Positions 42,700-53,496 of a stretch of DNA of 64,000 bases are shown here, one piece after another. Every line of letters starts with the position of its first letter. Position 1 is the stretch's first letter. A program made the translations under genes and the position numbers. The notes below the pieces were generated by a model, which saw nothing but the letters and a program-made list of their open reading frames with translations, searched no databases and had not been told where the DNA came from. Source of the stretch: Closterium sp. NIES-65 (taxonomy: Eukaryota > Streptophyta > Zygnematophyceae > Desmidiales > Closteriaceae); the NCBI GenBank assembly GCA_948144175.1, contig CANXME010002317.1:62001-126000 (forward strand). The letters are read 5' to 3'.

Positions 42700-43575
42700 A
42701 AACTCACCACCCCGATCTGTCCTAATCCGCTTCACCACACACTCCGCTTGCTTCTCCACGAATGGCAGCCAATCTTCCCGTATCGTAACAGCGGCGTGGT
42801 CCTTCTACTTCAGCGGATATGCCCACATAAGCCTGCTCCAATCATCCACTATGGTCAGAAAGTACCGCTCCCCCGTGTGTCGCTGAACAGGCGGCGGCCC
42901 CACCAAGTCCATGTGGACCAGCTCCAACGGCTTCTTGCTCCTGTCAGCCACACTATGGAAGGGGAAACGGGTAAACTTTGAGAGCAAACAGATTTCACAA
43001 TTCTCATCAGGTGGCTGTCTGTTCAGCTTCAGACCCATAACGGCTCCATCTTTCTCCAACTGCTTCAACAAGGGCATTGCCACATGCCCCAAGCGTCGGT
43101 GTGCCGTTGCCCAATCCGTCTCCCCAGATCTAGCCGACACTTTCACACCAACCCCTCCTACAGCATTGCACTCCCCCTGGGATGCAGACCCCTCTCCAGC
43201 CTGCCCCCCACCATGCCACGCCAATGCCGGCAGCTGCCACATGGATCTATAGAGGTCTGTGCTCTCGTGCAGATCCCAAAGCACCCGATTGCCCAGCTGC
43301 CCCTTGTAAGTGCGTGCCCCATCCGTCCTAGTGCTCACCCCAGCCTTGCCAAGCTTACAGAGGGAGATGAGGCTGGCCTTGAGTTCAGGAACGAGAAGAA
43401 CGTCGTGCAGCACCACCGGCTTGCCATCCGCTCCCTTAAACGCAGCTCGTCCCGCACCTGCCACTTTCAGCGCGTGTCCACAGGCGGAGCACACCTCGTT
43501 GATCGGTGCAGCGCGTACGTGTTCCAGGAAGTCCTTGCGCGGCGTCATTGTCCAAGCAGCGCCCGTGTCCAACAC
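42700..43575 (-). pseudogene. Family A protease and integrase N-terminal half (inverted copy)
   Basis: On the minus strand the frame reads MLDTGAAWTMTPRKDFLEHV (protease), GRAAFKGADGKPVVLHDVLLVPELK, WATAHRRLGHVAMPLLKQLEKDG, CEICLLSKFTRFPF and HMDLVGPPPVQ. It ends with TAG at 42805 after AYPLK. The second catalytic Asp (RTDRGGEFL) follows in the same region with a Glu-to-stop change near 42693. Confidence 0.85.
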
Positions 43576-43579
43576 TCAA

Positions 43580-44766
43580 TAATCCAGGGGGTGCAGCTCT
43601 GCTCCAACCTTGGCAGAGGCGTCTTCTTGCTCCCCCTGCTTCCCCTGCTCTCCAATATGGAAGAAGTGGCCCGCGGTGCGCTCCTTCTTTTCTGCACCGC
43701 CCTTGCTCTTCGGGTTGTTGTCGGACGAATCGGCGACCATGCTCGCGCCGTTTTTCTGGTTCCTCTGCGCGCCGCCATCCTGGTGACTATTCTGGGGGGT
43801 CCATCGATCAGGTTTCTTATAGCACAAAAATCAGGGGTGCCCCTCCTTCTCATAATACCTGCAACTCCCTTTCATTTTGCCACCAGCACCCGACTTGCCC
43901 CCACGTCCAGATTTCGCACCGCGACCCCAACCGGTACCTCCTTGTTGGTCGTTGGAGTCGTCGTCCTTCTTTGCACCGCGTCCAGGACTACCAAAGCCAC
44001 GTCCTCTGCCATGTCGGCTTCCTTGCATCCCATAGCCGCTGCTGCCGTCGTCTCCACCCCTCAGTTGGCGGCGACAGAAGTCCTCCTCCTGAATCTTTGT
44101 CCGCACCCACTCGAGTGTCCACGAGCTCTGGTTCTGCGGCATGCTCAATCCGCTCCTGAATTGAAGCCACGATTCCGGCAGCAGCGAGAGCATTTTCAGG
44201 TACTTGGTCTGCTCCGGGTAGGTGATTCCCGCGGTCGCCAACTTCGCGTAGAGGTCGCGCAATTTGTCCAGGACAGGTTGCACCGGCTCTCCCTCACTCA
44301 GGCGCAACGCGGACAGCTCCCTCTCCAGCATCAATGTTGCAACAACGGAAGTCGGGGCATGCAGCTCCTTCAACACGGTCCACGCCTTCAGACCGCACTC
44401 AACATCCGGCAGGAGGTGCGGGACGTGGTGACGCTGGTTCAGCTCCAAACTCTGCGACATCAAATAGTAGCCAGCCGAGGAGTGCTCGTCCCAATCTTCG
44501 TGCAGCGCGGGGTCACTCGGACTAGGCTCCTCCCCAATCATTAGTTTCAGCAATCCAATCTGACGGAAATATAGTTGCATTTTCCAGGCCCAATCATCAT
44601 AGCCCTCACCATTGAACTTCTCGATGGTGAAATTCTTCAGCACCTCCTTGACCAGCGAGCCCTGCATTGTTCGTGCTCCCCTTGGCGCTGAAACATTAGA
44701 ATCATGGCTGTCGCTACGATCTTGGGCTGAAGATTCACCAGCTCCCGTCGAGGTGTTGCCCAACAT
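43580..44766 (-). pseudogene. Family A gag (inverted copy)
   Basis: On the minus strand 311 codons run from MLGNTSTGAGESSAQD through the UBN2-type core and Arg/Gly-rich tail to the start of the knuckle, where Cys is Arg (CRYYEKEGHP: the first two Cys become Cys-Tyr) and a TGA follows. The rest to the protease is open in another frame. With two knuckle positions changed, RNA binding would be impaired. Confidence 0.85.
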
Positions 44767-44812
44767 AGCTACCTATATCGAGGATCACTATAATGCAGCT
44801 CTGATACCAGCT

Positions 44813-45857
44813 TGTTGGTGTAAGGGCCTAATAAACTCAAGCTATTAAGACTTGATCAAACTTAAAACCTCTCCTCGGGGTCACCTCCAAGGGTCCTTGG
44901 GTGCCTGGTACAAGACCAGCCCCTATCCTTGGGTCCGAGATTGTAGAGAGAGGGATCAAGAATGGCTTAGTCAAAATAACAAGAGTACCTTGAACGTCGA
45001 CCCGATTAAGCTGAGAATTTCCTATATCGAAGCTCATTCCAAGAGCTTTAAAATAAGCCAAGTTGCCTCGCGAAAAGTTCTGCCATTACGATGTTATGAT
45101 TCGGACAGCGTTTGCCTAGCGTTGGAGTGCTAGCGTACTAGCGTTGACTTGGGTAGCATTCCGCCGTCGCACCGCGTAGAAACGAAATTCTAGGAAGGGA
45201 TGAACTCGCTTGAATCAAATTGACTATATCCAGGTAAAAACAGAGAAGGTATATATAGTTCTAGCTAGCAAGGACCTTGGGAATAAACCTGGGAACAACT
45301 AGGGATGATCCCAAATAATTCCAAGCAACAGAACCAACCTGGCTGGACAAAACAGCAGGTGGTAGGTTGGTAAACAACCTCTGGTTCTGTTTTTCCAACC
45401 TCGGAAAACAACAACCAGGTTCAGGTCCTAAAAAACAGAACCTGATTTGTCTTTGCCCAACCAGCCAAATGCTGGTTCCACTGGTTTCCCCTGGCCTTGT
45501 AGCAAGCAGATACAGACAAACACCATCCAACCTTCACCTGAATTGTACCCCTATTGTGCCTGCCCTGCTACACTATAGTCAACCAAACAAAACAGTACAA
45601 TTTCGAGTTGGATAGAACTGAATCTACTCAATCAATTCAACTGGACCGCAAAGCTTCCATCTTGGGTTCCTTTGCGAGCTTGTCCTTTCTGCTTGTACTG
45701 TTCATAGCGCGTACAATATTGTGCGAGTACCTGCAAATGCTTCAAGCGAAAATTGCGAAAGCAAACAAACACACGAACATTCCATTCACACCCGAATGCA
45801 TTCGTACTCATACGAACAGATGGCAGGATGTAGTGCAATGTGAATTTACACCCAACA
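44813..45857 (-). repeat. Family A 5' LTR of the inverted copy
   Basis: TGTTGGGTGT at 45857 to CCAACA at 44813. A gap of about 50 bp relative to other copies includes loss of tgcgcttcggcac near 45720. Confidence 0.85.
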
Positions 45858-46643
45858 TACCATCCGTATCTCGCTGGCAGATTCAGCTGTTTGTGGGAAA
45901 TTCATCATTCAGATGGATATATCAACGGCTTTCCTCAATGGGATTTTAGAGGAGGATGTGTACATGACGCAGCCGCCTGGGTATGAGGATGGTACGGGCA
46001 GGGTGTGCAAGCTGAAAAACTCCATCTACGGTTTGAAACAGGCGCCACGCTGCTGGTACCAGAAGTTGGCAGCTGTTTTAGAGGAGATGGGATTCAGGAC
46101 CAGCAGCTGTGATGAGAGCCTCTTTCTCAAGGGGGAGGGGGGGAAGCTGGTGCTGTTTCTGGTCTATGTGGACGATATTATTCTCTTTAGCAGCAGCATG
46201 AAGGAGAACCAGAATGTGCAACAGCAGCTGATGGAGAACTTCAAGTGCAAGAACCTTGGGGAGGTAAAGTACTACCTCGGGATGCACGTGGAGAGGGATC
46301 TGGATCACAGGTGCTTGAAGCTGCACCAGGAGAAGTTCATCAAGGAGCTGGGGGAGAAATACGGGATTGAGAATGAGTGCAAAGTTGCAACTCCCGTGCC
46401 AGCAGAATTCAAGCTTGTGAAAGCTACAGAGGATGAAGGGGTTGAAGCTGATAAGCAGCAGCAATTTCAGTCCTTGGTTGGGCAGCTGGCTAGGGTGGTG
46501 CAGAATCCATCAAAAGACAAGTGGATGCAGCTGAGCGTGTGGTGAAGTATCTGAACTCTCACCCAAGCATTGGAGTTCAATACTCCGCATTTGCACAGGT
46601 GAAACAAAAAGGGGTTAAGGTGCTGAAAGAGAAGGGAGAGACG
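45858..46643 (+). pseudogene. Family A reverse transcriptase, continuation of the interrupted element
   Basis: After the inverted insertion the plus-strand element resumes: QMDISTAFLNGILEEDVYMTQPPGYEDGTGRVCKLK, YGLKQAPRCWYQKL, LFLVYVDDIILFSSS and YLGMHVERDLDH. Part of the connection to RNase H is deleted (QSLVGQLARVVQNPS: the LLYAAVHTRPDISFSV block is missing), a shift follows, and the copy stops near 46643 in KEKGE where a minus-strand LTR piece begins. Confidence 0.86.
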
Positions 46644-47030
46644 CTGGTTTCCCCTGGCCCTGGAGCATGCAGATACAGACAAACAACATCCAACCTTAAC
46701 CGAAATTGTACCTCTATAGTGCCTGCTCGGCTACACTATAGTCAACCAAACAAAACAGTACAATTTCGAGTTGGATAGAACTAAATCTGCACAATCAATT
46801 CAACCGAACCGCAAAGCTTCCATCTTGGGTTCCTTTTCGAGCTCGTCCTTTCTGCTTGTACTGTTCATAGCGCGTACAATGTTGTGCTGAAGAGCATAAT
46901 GCGCGAGTACCTGCAAATGCTTCAAGCAAAAATTGCGAAAGCAAACAAACACACGAACATTCCATTCACACCCAAATGCATTCGCACACGCATACTCATA
47001 CAAACGGACGGCAAGATGTCGTGCAATGTG
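46644..47030 (-). mobile_element. Family A LTR fragment
   Basis: It holds about 390 bp of the LTR's 5' half on the minus strand, from ctggtttcccctgg at 46644 to gcaatgtgat near 47030. The last bases of the LTR end (the TGTTGGG edge) are missing and family-B sequence follows. Confidence 0.85.
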
Positions 47031-47945
47031 ATTTTGCTGTGGAGAGGCCGGAAGAGTGAAGGTCTGGCAGATGCCCTGTGCACGACGGAAGGCTCCCAGA
47101 CGGGCAGAGGAAAACTCCCCGCCTCTGTCCGAATGCAGACGCAGAACAGGAAAGTCTGAGCCAAAACTCTCCCTCAGCTGGAGACGAGCTACGCGGATCC
47201 AGTCGATCAACACCTCAGTGATGTCACCTTTGCTGCGCAAGGAGAAGACTATGGTGTAACGCGAGTAGTCGTCAACCACCAGCAGGAAGAACCGCTCGCG
47301 CCCCTGCCCACTAACGCGGGCGGGGCCCCATACGTCCATGTGGAGAGTCTACAGCGGAGCCTCTCGGAGGAGTGAGGGGCGGCGCGCTGTCGCCCCTCGA
47401 CGCTGGGGACGCAGGTAGGGGAGGGAGAGACTGAGGGAGACTAGAGACAAGGATACGGGAGGCCATGCCTCGGAGACGAGGCAGGGAGGGGTGACCAAGG
47501 CGGTGGTGCCAAAGGAGAGTCTGGTGGGAGAGTAGGCGACACGAGCAGAGAGCACACTCAGGACCAGACCAGGACGCTGCAGCAAACACCTGACTCGACG
47601 CAGCTACCTGGGCAGACTCAGCAGCCGGAGGAGACTTAGTAGTAAGGGTGTACAAGTGCGAGCCTGGCCGACGGGTGAACGTGGCCAAGTGTTGGCCTGT
47701 CCGAGCACACGTGCAGTGGGTCACCCGCTGACTCGCAGGAGTGAACTGGTCAACCCCCCTATCCTGTAGGTCTGCTCCACTCACCAAGTTCGTAGAGAAC
47801 GAGGGGAGGTAGAGACCTGACAGGGTGCCAGAGGGGGCTGCCGGGCACGGTAAGATGGTGGAGAAGCTAGCAAGGACAGGACCCCCAGAGGGGTCCGCCA
47901 GGGAGACTGCAACCGGCCGACTGAGCAGCGTAAGAGTGGTGCGGT
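47031..47945 (-). pseudogene. Copia family B fragment: protease tail to integrase core
   Basis: On the minus strand: VSLADPSGGPVLASFST..., LVSGADLQDRGVDQFTPASQRVTHCTCARTGQHL, LLSHQTLLWHHRLGHPSLPRLRG, HGRMGPRPR/DVWGPARVSGQGRERFFLLVVDDYSRYTIVFSLRSKGD and VLRLHSDRGGEFSS. It contains the first two catalytic Asp residues and is cut at both ends by family-A LTR sequence (left near 47030, right near 47946). Confidence 0.85.
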
Positions 47946-48662
47946 CACGCTACAGGGCCAGGGGAAACCAGCGGAACCAGCATTTGGCTGGTTGGGCAAA
48001 GACAAAACAGGTTCTGTTTTTAGGACCTAAACCTGGTTTTTGTTTTCCCAGGTTGGAAAAACAGAACCACAGGTTGTTTACCAACCTACCACCTGCTGTT
48101 TTGTCCAGCCAGGTTGGTTCTGTTGCTTGGAATTATCTGGGATCATCCCTGGTTGTTCCCAGGTTGATTCCCAAGGTCCTTGCTAGCTAGAGCTATTTAT
48201 TCCTTCTCTGTTTGTTCCTGAATATAGTCAATTTGATTCAAGCGAATTCCTCCCTTCCTGTAATTTCGTTCCTACGCGGTGCGACGGCGGAATGCTACCC
48301 GAGTCAACGCTAGTACGCTAGCACTCCAACGCTAGGCAAACGCTGTTCGAGCCATAACCCTGTAATGGCAGAACTTTTTGCGAGGCAACTTGGCTTATTT
48401 TAAAGCTCTTGCAGTGAGCTTCGATATAGGAAATTCTCAGCTTAATCTGGTCGACGGTCTGCACGATACGCTGCGCGACGTTCAAGGTACTCTTGTTATT
48501 TTGACTAAGTCATTCTCGATCCCTCTCTCTACAATCTTGGACCCGAGGATAGGGGCTGGTCTTGTACCAGGCACCCAAGGACCCTTGGAGGTGACCTCGA
48601 GGAGAGGTTTCAAGTTTGATAAAGTCTTAATAGCTTGAGTTTATTAGGCCCTTACACCAACA
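47946..48662 (+). repeat. Family A 5' LTR, 5'-truncated
   Basis: The last 717 bp of the LTR, joined on its left to family B at cgctacagggcc and ending CCAACA at 48662. The primer site at 48666-48677 has one substitution (tggtattagagc). Confidence 0.85.
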
Positions 48663-48708
48663 ATCTGGTATTAGAGCTGCGTTATAGTGATCCTCGATAT
48701 AGGTAGCT

Positions 48709-49630
48709 ATGGCGGGCAACACCTCGACGGGAGCTGGTGAATCTTCTGCCCAAGATCGTAGCGGCAGCCATGATTCTGTTGTTTTAGCGCCAAGGGGAGC
48801 GCGAACAAACCAGGGCTCGCTGGTCAAGGAGGTGCTGAAGAATTTCACCATCGAGAAGTTCAATGGTGAGGGCTATGATGATTGGGCCTGGAAAATGCAA
48901 CTATATTTCCATCAGATTGGATTGCTGAAACTAATGGTTGGGAAGGAGCCTAGACTGAGTGACCCCGCGCTGCAGGAAGATTGGGACGAGCGCTCCTCGG
49001 CTGGCTACTATTTGATGTCGCAGAGTCTGAAGCTAAACCAGCGTCACCACGTCATGCACCTGCTGCCGGAGGTTGAGTGCGGTCCGAAGGCGTGGACCGT
49101 GTTGAAGGAGCTGCATGCCCCGACCTCCGTTGTTGCAACATTGATGCTGGAGAGGGAGCTGTCCGCGTTGCGCCTGAGCGAGGGAGAGCCGGTGCAACCT
49201 GTCGTGGACAAATTGCGCGACCTCTACGCAAAGTTGGCGACTGCGGGAATCACCTACCCGGAGCAGACCAAGTGCCTGAAGATGCTCTCGCTGCTGCCGG
49301 AATCATGGCTTCAATTCACGAGCGGATTGAGCCTGCCGCAGAACCAGAGCTCGTGGACACTCGAGTGGGTGCGGAAAACGATTCTGGAGGAGAACTTCCG
49401 TCGCCGCCAACTGAGGGGTGGAGACGACGGCAGCAGTGGCTATGGGATGCAAGGAAGCTGACGTGGCAGAGGACGTGGCTTCGGTAATGCTGGACGCCGT
49501 CCAAAGAAGGAACAAAACTCAAACGACCAACAAGGAGGTACCGGTTGGGGTCGCGGTGCGAAATCTGGACGTGGGGGCAAGTCGGGTGCTGGTGGCAAGG
49601 ACCTGCTGGACCACGTATGCGCTGCACCGA
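48709..49630 (+). pseudogene. Family A gag with deletion of zinc knuckle and protease site
   Basis: There are 250 open codons from MAGNTSTGAGESS to GMQGS, then TGA at 49459 where other copies have CGA (Arg), a C-to-T change. Downstream, the Gly-rich stretch (GRGGKSGAGGK) is joined directly to DLLDHV at about 49598, so the CWYC knuckle, the Ser/Asn-rich segment and the DTGAA protease motif are all missing, about 370 bp. Confidence 0.87.
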
Positions 49631-49638
49631 TCAACGAG

Positions 49639-51833
49639 GTGTGCTGCGCCTCTGGACACGCGCTGAAGGTGGCTGGTGCGGGACGAGCAGCGTTTAAGGG
49701 AGCGTATGGCAAGGCGGTGGTGCTGCACGACGTTCTTCTCGTTCCTGAACTCAAGGCCAACCTCATCTTTCTCCGTAAGCTTGGCAAGGCTGGGGTGAGC
49801 ACTAGCATGGATGGGGCACGCACTTACAAAGGGCAGCTTGGTAGTCGGGTGCTTTGGGATATGCACGAGAGCACGGACGTGTACAGATCCATGTGGCAGC
49901 TGCCGGCGTTGGCGTTACATGGTGGGGGGCAGGCTGGAGAGGGGTCTGCATCCCAGGGAGAGTGCAATGCCATTGGAGGGGTTGGTGTGAAAGTGTCGGC
50001 CAGATCTGGGGAGCCGGATTGGGCAACGGCACACCGACGCTTGGGGCATGTGGCAATGCCCTTGTTGAAGCAGTTGGAGAAAGATGGAGCTGTTAAGGGT
50101 CTGAAGCTGAACGGACAGCCACCTGATGCGAATTGTGAAATCTGTTTGCTCTCAAAGTTTACCCGTTTCTCCTTCCATAGTGAGGCTGGCAGGAGCAAGA
50201 AGCCGTTGGAGCTGGTCCACATGGACTTGGTGGGGCCGCTGCCGGTTCAAGGACACAAGGGGGAGCGGTACTTTCTGACCATAGTGGATGATTGGAGCAG
50301 GCTTATGTGGGCATATCCGCTGAAGCAGAAGGACCATGCCGCCTCTACGATACGGGAAGATTGGCTGCCATTTGTGGAGAAGCAAGCGGAGTGTGTGGTG
50401 AAGCGGATTAGGACAGATCGGGGTGGTGAGTTCCTTGGAGCTGAGATGACGGCCTGGCTCAAGAAGCAGGGCATCCAGAGGGAGCTGACCACGGCTTACA
50501 CCCCACAGTCTAACGGTGTAGCAGAACGGGCGAACCGGACAATTCTGGAGACAGCTAGGGCGCTGCTCATAGAATCTAGGCTGGGCAACTTGATGTGGCC
50601 CCATGCTGTTCGGCACGCTACCGTCGCTAGGAACAGGGTACTCACCAAGGTTGGGGATGACTCGTGGGTGCCGTTGGAGAGGTGGCTTGGGAGGAAGCCG
50701 CCGGTGGACATGCTGAGGGTGTTCGGTTGCATGGCAGTCGCCCACGTCCCCAAGACCTGCCGCAGTAAGTTGGGGGCAAGTGCAATCTGGTGTGTGCATT
50801 TGGGGCTGGCTGCTGAGAGCAAGGGATGGCTGCTGTGGGAACCTTCCAAGGGTGTGTTGTTTGACAGCAGGGATGTGAAGTTTGTTGAGGGCATGATGTA
50901 TGGGAGCTGGGAGAAACAGCCGGAGGCCAGGGTGTCCCAGCAGATGGAGCAGATCACCATGCAGCTGGACCTGACTCCTAGTGTGTGGGAGAAGGAGAGG
51001 AGGTAGCTGCAGAGGGTGGTGATGGAGAGAAGGTGCAAGAGGCACCTGCTGGTGGAGGTGATGGTGTGGAGACTAGCGGTAGCACTAATGGAGCTGCTGG
51101 ATCTGAAGGGAGAGAGCAGCAGCAAGGGAATACTAAGAAGCCGAAGGGTGTCGTTATGAAGGGATGGGAGACACCCGTCTCCAGGCCAGGAAGTACCCGT
51201 ATGGCTACTAAGAAGCTGACTGCAGGAGCTGATGTAGCAGAGCAGCAGCTTGGGACAGAGGAGCCATTGCTGATTCTACCGTATGGCTATGATCCGGATG
51301 AGGAGGATGAACCTGCCTACTATTTTCTTGCCCCTGCACCAGAGGAACCAGCCAGCATGGAGGAGGTATTAGCTGGCCCAGATAGGGAGAAGTGGCTGGT
51401 TTCCAGGGATGCTCAGTACCAGAGCCTGCTAGAGAATGGGACATGGGAGCTGGTGGTGCTGCCTGAGGGTAAGAAAGCCGTACAGTGCAAGTGGGTGCTA
51501 AGGATCAAGACCGATGACAAAGAACAGGTCACCATCTACAAGAGTAGGCTGGTGGCTAAGGGGTTTATGCAGAAGGAGAAGCGGGACTTCAATGAGATCT
51601 TTGCTCCCACTGCCGAACCCCCTACCCTTCGTGTCTTGTTGGCAGATGCAACCGTTAGTGGGAAATTCATCATTCAGATGGATATATCTACGGCATTCCT
51701 CAATGGGATTTTAGAGAAGGATGTGTACATGACGCAGCCGCCTGGGTATGAGGATGGTACGGCTGAAAAAGTCCATCTACGGCTTGAAGCAGGCTGTTTT
51801 AGAGGAGATGGGATTCAGGACCAGCAGCTGTGA
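49639..51833 (+). pseudogene. Family A integrase, linker and start of reverse transcriptase
   Basis: The frame 49639-51006 is 455 codons long and carries a complete integrase: WATAHRRLGHVAMPLL...CEICLLSKF (HHCC), HMDLVGPLPVQG, RTDRGGEFLGAEM and TPQSNGVAERANRT (DDE triad), then VFGCMAVAHVPK. A one-base shift near 50990 leads to the linker and reverse transcriptase entry (50985-51833: KWVLRIKTDDKEQVTIYKSRLVAKGFMQ, MDISTAFLNGILEKDVYMTQ). This is the cleanest integrase in the window. Confidence 0.9.
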
Positions 51834-53496
51834 TGAGAGCCTCTTTCTCAAGGGGGAGGGGGAGAATCTGGTGCTGTTTCTGGTCTATCTGGATGACATT
51901 CTTCTCTTCCGTGTCTCGGGATCTCGGGCGTTTGTCCGCGACTTGTCTGCGGACAAGCTGTCCCCTCGTGCTGCTCCCTGTGTCTTCCTAGGCTTCCCCC
52001 CTGACGCCCCAGGGTGGCAGTTCTACCACCCCTCCTCTCGTCATGTTCTGTCCTCCCAGGACGTCACGTTCGACGAGTCAGTCTTCTTCTACCGCCTCTT
52101 CCCCTACCGCACTCCTTCCCTCCCCCCGCCACCGCACTTCCTTGTGCCAGGTCCCCCCCAGGTAGACCCCCTTCCCCCTCAGGGTCCTGCCCCTTCAGGT
52201 GTGTCCCAGGTAGACGCAGTCGAGCCGGTCGAGGTTGCTGGTGACTCTAGTACTGCTGCGGGTGCTGAGCCTGGGGGTGCTGACTCTGGGGTTGCTGCGC
52301 GCGTAGGCGCTGAGCCTTGGGGTGCTGAGCCTGGGGGTACTGCGACTGGGGGTGCTGAGCCTGGGGGTGCTGAGCCTGGGGGTGCTGCGACTGGGGGTGC
52401 TGAGCCTGGGGGTGCTGAGCCTGGGAGCGCTGAGTCTGGGGGTGCTGAGCCTGGGGGTGCTACGTCAGGAGCTGTTGAGCCAGGGGGTGCTGCTGAGCCT
52501 GGAGTTGCGGAGCCTGAAGCCACTGGACCTCCCCTTCTGGCGTCTGGGGGTGCAGGGCCTGGAGGCTCTCCGGGAGCTTCGTCTCGGCAGGAGCCACTCT
52601 CTCCACAGGAGTTGCGCGAGTGGTTTGCTCGCCACTGGAGGCGTACTGTTGGAGCTGGAGCTTCTTCGGCCGCTGAGGGTACTTGTGCCGCCGGTCCCGG
52701 GGCTCCTGGGCCTTCGGGTCCGCCTGGCGCTGGAGCTACTGAGGGTGTTGGTGCTGAGACTGCTGCTGTCCTTCCTGGCGGTGGTCCTACTGCGGGTGCT
52801 GCTGGTGCTGCTGGAATTTCTGCCAATGGAGGTGCTGTTGGCGCTGGTGCTGCCGCTGAGGGTGCTGGTGCTGTCCCTGCTGTGTCTGGAGTTGCCGCGC
52901 AGCCTCGGTCGTACTTCGTTCCGCTCCTGCAGCAAGTTCTTGGTCTTTCTCCTCCTGTAGAGTGTCCACCGCCTGTCCAGTCACAGTCACAGTTACCGCC
53001 GGCCTCCCCACTGCCTTCTCCTTCTCCGTACACTGGTCCTAGTGGAGGTCTTGCTGAGCGTCGTGAGCCTGCGTCCCGTCCTGCGTTGCCTGTTCGTGCT
53101 GCTCGCACTAGTGGTCGCAGTTCGCGTCAGCGTCCTCCTCCTGTCCCTGGCACGCACCGGATGTCTCTGCGTCTGTCCACTGCTCCTCTGCGTGCCCCTT
53201 TGCCCTCTCCTCCTGAGTCCTCTCTTCGTGCGCTTGCCGACCCGGAGTCGGACTCTCTTCGTGCTGCCAGTCCTACTGTCACGCGTCTCCTTGCTACTGT
53301 CGTCACTGACCCCTCTTTTGAGTCCACTGCTGCGTCTGCGCTTGTTGCTGAGCTCGTAGACTTTGCTGCTCGCTGTCGTCTAGACTACGCTGCCAGTCTT
53401 GTTGCTGAGTCTGTGTCTGTCTGTCCTCCGTCCGTCGGCGGTGAGTGTGCTCTTGGCACGGACGTCCTTGAGGACAAGCACGAGGAGTTCCACTGA
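51748..53496 (+). CDS. Hybrid reading frame: family A reverse transcriptase joined to family B integrase end and spacer
   Basis: One open frame of 582 codons starts in family-A reverse transcriptase (RTSSCDESLFLKGEGENLVLFLVYLDDILLF) and at about 51908 passes without a break into family-B integrase (RVSGSRAFVRDLSADKLSP...CVFLGFPPDAPGWQFYHP), the GGAEP spacer and the Pro/Ser-rich linker. The active site is YLDD rather than YVDD. It ends TGA at 53494, where a sister copy has Cys, after which the same frame continues to 55146. The join is at a shared ttc, so it looks like illegitimate recombination or template switching. Confidence 0.85.
   Translation: MRMVRLKKSIYGLKQAVLEEMGFRTSSCDESLFLKGEGENLVLFLVYLDDILLFRVSGSRAFVRDLSADKLSPRAAPCVFLGFPPDAPGWQFYHPSSRHVLSSQDVTFDESVFFYRLFPYRTPSLPPPPHFLVPGPPQVDPLPPQGPAPSGVSQVDAVEPVEVAGDSSTAAGAEPGGADSGVAARVGAEPWGAEPGGTATGGAEPGGAEPGGAATGGAEPGGAEPGSAESGGAEPGGATSGAVEPGGAAEPGVAEPEATGPPLLASGGAGPGGSPGASSRQEPLSPQELREWFARHWRRTVGAGASSAAEGTCAAGPGAPGPSGPPGAGATEGVGAETAAVLPGGGPTAGAAGAAGISANGGAVGAGAAAEGAGAVPAVSGVAAQPRSYFVPLLQQVLGLSPPVECPPPVQSQSQLPPASPLPSPSPYTGPSGGLAERREPASRPALPVRAARTSGRSSRQRPPPVPGTHRMSLRLSTAPLRAPLPSPPESSLRALADPESDSLRAASPTVTRLLATVVTDPSFESTAASALVAELVDFAARCRLDYAASLVAESVSVCPPSVGGECALGTDVLEDKHEEFH
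52255..52510 (+). repeat. 15-bp minisatellite coding GGAEP in family B
   Basis: About sixteen units of ggtgctgagcctggg and close variants stand in frame within the open frame. They encode Gly-Gly-Ala-Glu-Pro with variants GGAAT, GGAES and GVAEP. It is the best preserved of the three spacer copies in the window. Confidence 0.88.

Larger units (their letters stand above)
40866..45857 (-). mobile_element. Inverted family A copy inserted inside a family A element
   Basis: Read on the minus strand it has a complete 5' LTR (45857 down to 44813, 1,045 bp), primer site (44798-44809), gag, protease, integrase, reverse transcriptase and part of RNase H, ending near 40866. It lacks the pol end and the 3' LTR. 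Both flanks are the same plus-strand family-A element, interrupted in reverse transcriptase (FNEIF at 40860, resuming LLADS/GKFI-equivalent sequence at 45858) with about 20 bp lost. The LTR end sits precisely at the junction. Confidence 0.87.

Noticed and set aside
50152..51125. Minus-strand open frames of 200-300 codons opposite family-A integrase (also at 39523, 58642, 58970)
   Set aside because: The same antisense frames recur in every family-A copy because the sense strand is conserved; they contain no recognised domain.
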